A stretch of 5,491 nucleotides of DNA, from contig DUGQ01000244.1 in the NCBI GenBank assembly GCA_013331315.1, positions 5,899-11,389 of the forward strand, read 5' to 3'. Positions within the stretch are counted from its first letter, which is position 1, and each line of letters starts with the position of its first letter. The notes beneath the pieces are model-generated. The model made no database searches. It had not been told where the DNA came from and saw only the letters and a program-made list of their open reading frames with translations. The translations under genes and the position numbers were made by a program. Positions 1 through 4,545 of this stretch are shown here, piece after piece. The stretch comes from Thermoplasmata archaeon. GTDB lineage: Archaea; Thermoplasmatota; Thermoplasmata; UBA10834.

Positions 1-336
1 TATCACGACCCCTGCCACATCGGAAGGCACTTCGGGATATTCGAGGAGCCGAGGAGGATACTCCGCGCGTTCCCCGACTCCGCCTACATCGAACTACCGA
101 GGAACAGGCTGGACTCGCAATGCTGTGGCGCGGGAGGAGGTTTCAAGATACAGTTCAACGACCGCGCTGAGCTCATCGCCTCCCTCAGGGTTCAGGAGGC
201 CATGGACGCGGGGGCCGAGATGCTCGTCTCGGCGTGTCCTTTCTGCGTCACCAACCTGACTCACGGGGCGAAGCGGGCAGGCATCGACATGAAGGTGGCG
301 GAGCTGGTCTCGCTGGTGGCCGATTCCGCGCGGTGA
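1..336 (+). CDS. HdrD/GlpC-like iron-sulfur protein, C-terminal CCG domain (5' end outside window)
   Basis: The frame is open from base 1 and stops at TGA 334-336, leaving the last 111 residues. It holds one complete cysteine-rich CCG motif (old name DUF224): YHDPCH with Cys5, CCGAGGG with Cys41-Cys42, and CPFC with Cys79 and Cys82, giving C-X35-CC-X36-C-X2-C. In heterodisulfide reductase subunits HdrB and HdrD this motif binds a non-cubane [4Fe-4S] cluster; related domains occur in GlpC, GlcF and LutA-type oxidoreductases. This is the second, C-terminal CCG repeat of such a protein; the ferredoxin part and first repeat would lie upstream. The fragment cannot separate true HdrD (CoM-S-S-CoB reduction in methanogens) from HdrD-like subunits that work with FAD-linked oxidases in non-methanogens. 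It is a soluble or membrane-associated electron-transfer subunit. The next gene is 54 bases downstream and unrelated in function. Confidence 0.85.
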   Translation, partial: YHDPCHIGRHFGIFEEPRRILRAFPDSAYIELPRNRLDSQCCGAGGGFKIQFNDRAELIASLRVQEAMDAGAEMLVSACPFCVTNLTHGAKRAGIDMKVAELVSLVADSAR

Positions 337-350
337 GGGTCGTCCCTAGA

Positions 351-361
351 AGGTATCTTAT
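351..361 (+). promoter_or_regulatory. Weak TATA-like box before the permease pair
   Basis: The 54-base gap between the HdrD-like gene and the first permease contains TATCTTAT at 354-361. Archaeal transcription starts about 25 bases after the box centre, which would be near 383, so the transcript leader would be only about 8 bases. A short GAGG at 384-387 is too close to the ATG at 391 to be a good ribosome site, which fits a nearly leaderless message. The box is an imperfect match, and read-through from upstream is equally possible. Confidence 0.35.
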
Positions 362-390
362 CGGTTCATTGTAATCTTCCGACGAGGCCG

Positions 391-1440
391 ATGCGCTCCC
401 TCCCGTTGTTCAAGTACACGTCACGGGCGAGGTCCACCAGCTGGATGATCGCCCTGTGCACGATGTTCATCGTCGCGAGCTTCTCCGTCGCAGCTGGCCT
501 TCAATCGTCCATGGACACCCTCATGGACAACTTCTCGTCCGAGTACTACCTCGTGACGCGGCAGACCGGGACTTTCCCCGGAACGTTCGACGAGGACGAG
601 GTCCTGTCATCCGTCGATGACGTCGCGTTCGGCCTGTTCAGGTCCATATTGGTCGAGCCAGGATACCTGGAGACCATTGCCTTCTGCGTGGTGGACGTCG
701 ATGGAGTCCTCCCAGAGGCCTTCTTCGTCGAAGGGGACGAAGCCCTCGCAGGTCAGGACCTTGAACTCGCGGGGTCGGTCGCTCTATCGTCGGATCCCTT
801 GGTCTCTGCCACGGTGGTGGGCAAGTTCTCCTCTTCGATGTTCCCGTCCGATTGGCTCCTGTGCAGCGAGGAACTCATGAGGTCTGTGGTCAGCGCCGGC
901 GAGGGGGAGTGGAACTTCGCCATCGTGGCAGACCCCACTGCGGAGCAGGCATCGGCCCTACGGGACGGGGGCTTCGTCGTGCAGCCGATGATCGCGATAC
1001 TCGAGTTCCTCGAGTCCGGCATGGAGGAGATACGTACCGACGCACTGCTCGTGCTGATGCCATCCTCGGTCGTTGTGGGGGTGCTCGTCTACAGCTTCCT
1101 GGGATCCGAAGTGGCGGATAGGAGGCGAGAGATAGGCATACTCAAGACGATAGGAGCCGGACGGAAGCGACTGTTCTCCTATCTCCTGACGAACGCGCTG
1201 CTCATCACCGCCTGGGGCGCCGCCCTTGGGCTGGCACTCGGGATCATACTCTCCTACGGTATCGCGACCGCGGCCTCACACATCTTCACGTCCGTCTTCG
1301 TGATAGAGATCGAGGAGAGCCTCCTGCTAATCGCGTACTCGGCCACGCTCGCCGCTGGGCTGGTGGGCACCTTGATCCCGGCACTCAGGAGCACCTTCAC
1401 CTCCCCGGTCGAGGACCTGAAGGAGGTGAGACGATTCTGA
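391..1440 (+). CDS. FtsX/MacB-type ABC transporter permease, first subunit
   Basis: This 349-residue protein has the standard four-helix layout of the FtsX/MacB (ABC3) permease family. There is a first membrane helix at about residues 17-36 after a basic N-terminus (TSRARSTSW). An extracellular domain covers about 40-212, and three C-terminal helices lie at about 215-238, 265-292 and 308-330. The most diagnostic stretch follows helix 2: EVADRRREIGILKTIGA at 240-256, the cytoplasmic coupling segment that contacts the ATPase in this family. The C-terminal PALRSTFTSPVEDLKEVRR is also typical. Such permeases work as dimers with a LolD/MacB-like ATPase to move or extract lipids, lipoproteins or peptides, or to transmit force across the membrane (mechanotransmission). 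The substrate here is unknown. The ATG start leaves a proper pre-helix segment. Its last codons carry the ribosome site of the next gene and its stop overlaps a possible start of that gene, so the two are probably translated together as a heterodimer. Confidence 0.85.
   Translation: MRSLPLFKYTSRARSTSWMIALCTMFIVASFSVAAGLQSSMDTLMDNFSSEYYLVTRQTGTFPGTFDEDEVLSSVDDVAFGLFRSILVEPGYLETIAFCVVDVDGVLPEAFFVEGDEALAGQDLELAGSVALSSDPLVSATVVGKFSSSMFPSDWLLCSEELMRSVVSAGEGEWNFAIVADPTAEQASALRDGGFVVQPMIAILEFLESGMEEIRTDALLVLMPSSVVVGVLVYSFLGSEVADRRREIGILKTIGAGRKRLFSYLLTNALLITAWGAALGLALGIILSYGIATAASHIFTSVFVIEIEESLLLIAYSATLAAGLVGTLIPALRSTFTSPVEDLKEVRRF
1420..1430 (+). promoter_or_regulatory. Strong Shine-Dalgarno site inside the end of the first permease gene
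   Basis: AAGGAGGTGAG contains an almost perfect complement to the 3' end of 16S rRNA (GGAGGTGA at 1422-1429). It lies 7 bases before CTG 1437-1439 and 4 bases before ATT 1434-1436, both in frame with the second permease. It is 28 bases before GTG 1458, too far for normal use. It therefore argues for an unconventional, stop-overlapping start for the second permease. Confidence 0.7.
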
Positions 1441-1457
1441 TCATCCGCGCGAGGGTC

Positions 1458-3464
1458 GTGGTCGTTGTCATGCTCGCAATCATGATATTCGCGTCCACGG
1501 CGTCGATACTCTCCGGGTTGTACTCCGCCCCGGCCGCCTTCTCGTCATCAGGTGACTTCGTCGTGATGTCCCCTGACGCCCCGACGATATTCTCCAGCCG
1601 AGTAGAGGTCGGGCTCGCGGCATCTCTCATGTCGGTGGAGAACGTGACCAGTGCATGGCCGGAGATCCTCGCCTTCTCCACATGGAACGGCCACTCGTTC
1701 GTGGTGAGGGGCATGGACCCGGCGGAGTTCCCGGAGAACCTGTACACTCCCCCGGCCTTCGACATCCGGGTCTCCCCTGAACAGGTCATCTCCACGAGAG
1801 CGTTGATCGGCGCCCGCCTGCTCGACAGAGTCGGTATCGAAGTCCCTGCCGTGCTGCCTCTCACGGGCAGCTACGCGTCTAGGATGGCCCTTGTCGAAGT
1901 GGACGGATGGTTCGAGACAGGCTCGTACCTGGACGACGAGCTGTTGGTCTCGCTCGACGTCGCGAGGCACCTCACGGGCACGCCGGACGATATGGCCTCA
2001 GTGATATCAGTGTCGACGGACAACTCTGAGTGGCTCGCGAAGGTGCTTTCACCCGACACCCCCAGGTTCGTGCTCTTCGACGTGCAACCGCAGACGACGA
2101 CCGTCGTCGCGGGAGAGGTCTTCTCGATCACCATGTCGGTCCGCAACTGGGGTTCGCAGGAGGGCGGAGTGACCGTCCTGATATCAGACGGCGGGACGGT
2201 CCTGGACGAATACTCGACCTCGTTGATGCCTGGGTCGACAGCCTCCCTATCACGCAACGTCTCATTCGCCTCGACGGGCCACCGAACACTCGATGTCTCC
2301 ATCTCCGGGGACTTCCCTGTCTCGACCTCTGTTGACGTCTCGGTGGTCGACCCGTACCTCACCGTTTCCGCCCCTTCGAGGACCATCGTGGGCGAGCCGT
2401 TCACCGCGACTGCGAGGAAGCACGACGGACGCCCGGCCGTCGGCGCGACCGTTCAGTACTCGGTGGACGGGGACTCAGGGGAGGCAAAGGCAGACGGCTC
2501 CGGCGAGGTGCAACTGACCATGACGACCTCGGGCGTCTGTATACTCATCGCGGAGCTCGAGGGTTACGACGCTGGCACGAAGTCGGTCGAGGTCGTGGAT
2601 CTGTCGGCATTCCCAGACCAGTTCCTGCCCGTCGTGCGCTCTTTCAGCGTGTCCCCGATATCGATAGTCGAGTCTGAGTCCATCGTCGCTACAACGACCT
2701 TCGAGAACACAGGCGCCGTACCCGGGACCTACACGACGCCTCTGCTGCTCGACTCGCGGACATACGCGACGGTGGAGATATCCCTCGGCCCCGCAGAGGT
2801 CAAGTCCGTGTCCGTGACGCTCGACGTGCTCTCAGTAGGCGTCCACACCGTCCAGTTGGGCGCCTTCTCGCACGAGATCGCGGTCGAGCCTTGGTACGCC
2901 GACGAGCCCGACCTGGTGCAGCTGGTCGTACGGTACGGCGGCTCGGGCGTGCTGTCGTCGAGCTCCTCCATCCCGATCTATCAGGCCGCGAAGATATCGG
3001 AGGGGAACGTTGCGGTCGCGCTCTTCTCGATAGGCGCCGTGTCCGCCCTGCTCGCCTCTCTCGCCATATCGGCCGTGTTCGCGAAGGAGATACACGAGAG
3101 CCGGGGCCGGCTGGGGATACTGCGGACGATAGGCGCGTCGAACTCGCAGATACGCCACATGGTCCTCCCGCAGGCGCTCGGGTACGGGTTGATAGGCGCC
3201 ATGGTCGGCATCGCCCTGGGGCTGGCGGTCACTGTCTGGCTTTCCGGGTCGGGTGCATTCTTCGTCTTCGGGCATCAACTGTCGATCACGGTTGACGCGT
3301 CCTTGCTCTTGCTCACCGCAGTGGCGGCCGTTGCGATAAGCGTCTGCAGCGCGTTCGTGTCAGCAGAGGTCGCCGCGAGAGAGACGCCGATAGCGTCGAT
3401 TAAGAAGCTCGAGCCGGAGCCGTTGCCGGAGCAGAGCATAGAAGAACTTCTGGGCGAGGGCTGA
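1458..3464 (+). CDS. FtsX/MacB-type ABC permease, second subunit, with inserted Ig-like (CARDB/Big-type) domains
   Basis: Coordinates use the first conventional start, GTG 1458 (668 residues). The ribosome site at 1422-1429 points instead to CTG 1437, overlapping the upstream stop, which adds seven residues including Ile-Ile-Arg-Ala-Arg, a normal basic flank for the first helix. Numbered from GTG: helix 1 at about 1-20; a MacB-like extracellular region at about 30-200; a CARDB-like beta-sandwich at 203-297 (VVAGEVFSITMSVRNWGSQEG); a Big/PEGA-like module at 299-382 (GRPAVGATVQYSVDG); a second CARDB-like module at 393-478 (FENTGAVPGTYT); helices at about 517-541, 570-595 and 612-637. The coupling segment AKEIHESRGRLGILRTIGAS at 542-561 matches that of the upstream partner. 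The protein is nearly twice as long as its partner because of the roughly 280-residue insertion. A Pro/Glu-rich tail ends it. It is probably the other half of a heterodimeric ABC permease on the cell surface; the substrate cannot be read from the sequence. Confidence 0.85.
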   Translation: MVVVMLAIMIFASTASILSGLYSAPAAFSSSGDFVVMSPDAPTIFSSRVEVGLAASLMSVENVTSAWPEILAFSTWNGHSFVVRGMDPAEFPENLYTPPAFDIRVSPEQVISTRALIGARLLDRVGIEVPAVLPLTGSYASRMALVEVDGWFETGSYLDDELLVSLDVARHLTGTPDDMASVISVSTDNSEWLAKVLSPDTPRFVLFDVQPQTTTVVAGEVFSITMSVRNWGSQEGGVTVLISDGGTVLDEYSTSLMPGSTASLSRNVSFASTGHRTLDVSISGDFPVSTSVDVSVVDPYLTVSAPSRTIVGEPFTATARKHDGRPAVGATVQYSVDGDSGEAKADGSGEVQLTMTTSGVCILIAELEGYDAGTKSVEVVDLSAFPDQFLPVVRSFSVSPISIVESESIVATTTFENTGAVPGTYTTPLLLDSRTYATVEISLGPAEVKSVSVTLDVLSVGVHTVQLGAFSHEIAVEPWYADEPDLVQLVVRYGGSGVLSSSSSIPIYQAAKISEGNVAVALFSIGAVSALLASLAISAVFAKEIHESRGRLGILRTIGASNSQIRHMVLPQALGYGLIGAMVGIALGLAVTVWLSGSGAFFVFGHQLSITVDASLLLLTAVAAVAISVCSAFVSAEVAARETPIASIKKLEPEPLPEQSIEELLGEG

Positions 3465-3466
3465 CC

Positions 3467-4354
3467 TCACGAGTCGACGACCTCGATCCAGAGCTTGACG
3501 GGGTTCTCGCTGTACAGGTACGCCTCCTCCCCTTCCTCCTGGATGTAGAGCATGAACACGAGCCTGAACACGCCCTCGGTCTCCAGGTTGAACGTCACGC
3601 TGACGTTCCATGTCTCCCCCCTCTCGAGCGTGTCGTTGAACCACTGCTCCCCGAAAGAGGTCGTGTTGTTCGCCCCGAACGCGTGCAACGAGAACGCCCT
3701 CGGGCCGTCCTCGCCGTTGTGCATCTCGATCAGGAGCGTCACGTTCGTCCCGACGACATAGGTCGTCTCGATGATGGCGCTCCCGGACTCGTCGGTCATG
3801 GCGTAGTATGTCGTCGAGGGGTACTCCGCGGTGATGATCAGCCCGAGGCACACCGCCGACACGACGAGGGCCGTTCCGAGCATGGCGGCGACTACCTTGT
3901 CGACCTTGAACGGCTCCTCCCTGACCCTCGTCTCGGCGGGCGGACCCTTCTCGGGCTCGTCGTCCCACCTGCTGGCGGGGAGTAGGAAGGTCTCGAGCGC
4001 GACCGCGCCGAGCGAGAAGAGTATCATCGAGGCCCTCGTGGTGTCCGAGTTCAATCCGATCGGCGTGAGCACGAGCAGCAGGCCCAGGAGTATGACCGCC
4101 AGTATGCTGAGCCCGAGGCTCAGGACGAACTTCGCCTCGATGGAGGTGCCCCTCCAGAAGAAGAGCCTGACGACAGCGAAGCCCGGGATGAAGAACAGGT
4201 ATGGAATGCCGAAGACCAGGGCTGCAGCGGTGCCTGGATACAGCAGGAGAACGACCGTGGCGAAGACGGAATACGCGCAAATCGCCGCCCTCTGGCCGTT
4301 GTGTGTCTCCAGGGTGCCCATCAGTCGGTCCAGACTTTCCGCGAAGTCAGCCAA
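3467..4354 (-). CDS. DUF1616-like membrane protein with extracellular beta-sandwich domain
   Basis: This 295-residue protein starts at TTG (4354-4352), chosen because GAGGGA lies 6 bases upstream and a TATA-like box precedes it at a good distance; an ATG at residue 12 is the alternative. Membrane helices are likely at about 23-42, 43-65, 76-100, 106-126 and 152-176. The segment FIPGFAVVRLFFWRG followed by SIEAKFVLSLGLSI is characteristic of DUF1616 proteins, which occur widely in archaea and have no proven function. An acidic and basic cytoplasmic loop (130-150) separates helices 4 and 5. Residues 177-295 should be outside the cell and resemble the DUF1616 C-terminal beta-sandwich (YYAMTDESGSA, VVGTNVTLLIEMHN, FNLETEGVFRLVFML). 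This part has five N-X-S/T sequons at Asn204, 229, 230, 240 and 250. The gene converges on the permease pair with two bases between the stops and shares a divergent promoter region with the zinc-ribbon gene. Confidence 0.8.
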   Translation of the reverse strand: MADFAESLDRLMGTLETHNGQRAAICAYSVFATVVLLLYPGTAAALVFGIPYLFFIPGFAVVRLFFWRGTSIEAKFVLSLGLSILAVILLGLLLVLTPIGLNSDTTRASMILFSLGAVALETFLLPASRWDDEPEKGPPAETRVREEPFKVDKVVAAMLGTALVVSAVCLGLIITAEYPSTTYYAMTDESGSAIIETTYVVGTNVTLLIEMHNGEDGPRAFSLHAFGANNTTSFGEQWFNDTLERGETWNVSVTFNLETEGVFRLVFMLYIQEEGEEAYLYSENPVKLWIEVVDS

Positions 4355-4360
4355 TGTCTG

Positions 4361-4366
4361 TCCCTC
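4361..4366 (-). promoter_or_regulatory. Ribosome binding site of the DUF1616-like gene
   Basis: Read on the minus strand this is GAGGGA, 6 bases before the TTG start codon ending at 4354. It is the reason for choosing TTG over the internal ATG eleven codons later. Confidence 0.6.
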
Positions 4367-4390
4367 AAATCGTGCGGTAAGGGTTAACGG

Positions 4391-4398
4391 ATATATTT
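4391..4398 (-). promoter_or_regulatory. TATA-like box for the DUF1616-like gene
   Basis: On the minus strand the sequence is AAATATAT in an otherwise GC-rich region. A start about 25-27 bases downstream would fall near 4368, just before the ribosome site at 4361-4366, giving a leader of about 14 bases. It is preceded by the shared motif at 4401-4415, whose GCAA end may serve as part of the TFB recognition element. Confidence 0.6.
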
Positions 4399-4400
4399 GT

Positions 4401-4415
4401 TTGCCCAGGCGCGCG
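4401..4415 (-). promoter_or_regulatory. Operator-like motif, minus-strand copy
   Basis: Minus-strand sequence CGCGCGCCTGGGCAA, ending 2 bases before the TATA-like box of the DUF1616-like gene. It matches the plus-strand copy at 4465-4479 in 14 of 15 positions. The two copies form an inverted pair with a perfect 10-base core, 49 bases apart. Likely a binding site for a regulator shared by both divergent genes, or an extended promoter element. Confidence 0.5.
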
Positions 4416-4464
4416 CGGGAATGATACAGTCAGTACTCTATTTCACCGCGCTCACTGGCACGCA

Positions 4465-4479
4465 CGCGCGCCTGAGCAA
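4465..4479 (+). promoter_or_regulatory. Operator-like motif, plus-strand copy
   Basis: CGCGCGCCTGAGCAA, ending 2 bases before the TATA-like box at 4482-4489. It differs from the minus-strand copy at a single position and sits at the same distance from its TATA-like box, so both promoters present the same face to a bound protein. The region between the copies (4416-4464) shows no further clear element. Confidence 0.5.
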
Positions 4480-4481
4480 GG

Positions 4482-4489
4482 TTTTTAAA
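4482..4489 (+). promoter_or_regulatory. TATA-like box for the zinc-ribbon gene
   Basis: TTTTTAAA stands out in a GC-rich surround. Transcription would start near 4511-4515, leaving a leader of about 30-35 bases that contains the ribosome site at 4534-4540. The purine-containing GCAAGG just upstream is a reasonable TFB recognition element. Confidence 0.6.
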
Positions 4490-4533
4490 GAGCGAATCCA
4501 ATAGCTAACTCACTCGCCATCCACACCCCCGTT

Positions 4534-4540
4534 GAGGTGG
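4534..4540 (+). promoter_or_regulatory. Ribosome binding site of the zinc-ribbon gene
   Basis: GAGGTGG lies 5 bases before TTG 4546-4548. This spacing selects TTG as the start; an in-frame GTG at 4537 lies inside the site itself and is therefore unlikely. Confidence 0.65.
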
Positions 4541-4545
4541 TTTCA

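Noticed and set aside
1397..2404. Several 140-177-codon minus-strand frames across the second permease
   Set aside because: Shadow frames of a long, well-supported gene; no ribosome sites or protein-like composition.
3360..4280. A 306-codon open frame on the minus strand overlapping the DUF1616-like gene
   Set aside because: Its translation is extremely rich in Arg, Gly, His and Asp with no recognisable fold, typical of a GC-rich out-of-frame shadow; the overlapping 295-residue frame has clear membrane helices and family motifs.
4406..4474. Inverted 10-base arms as a terminator or RNA hairpin
   Set aside because: A 49-base loop lies between the arms, no T-tract follows, and both arms lie upstream of divergent promoters, so a DNA-binding role is more likely.
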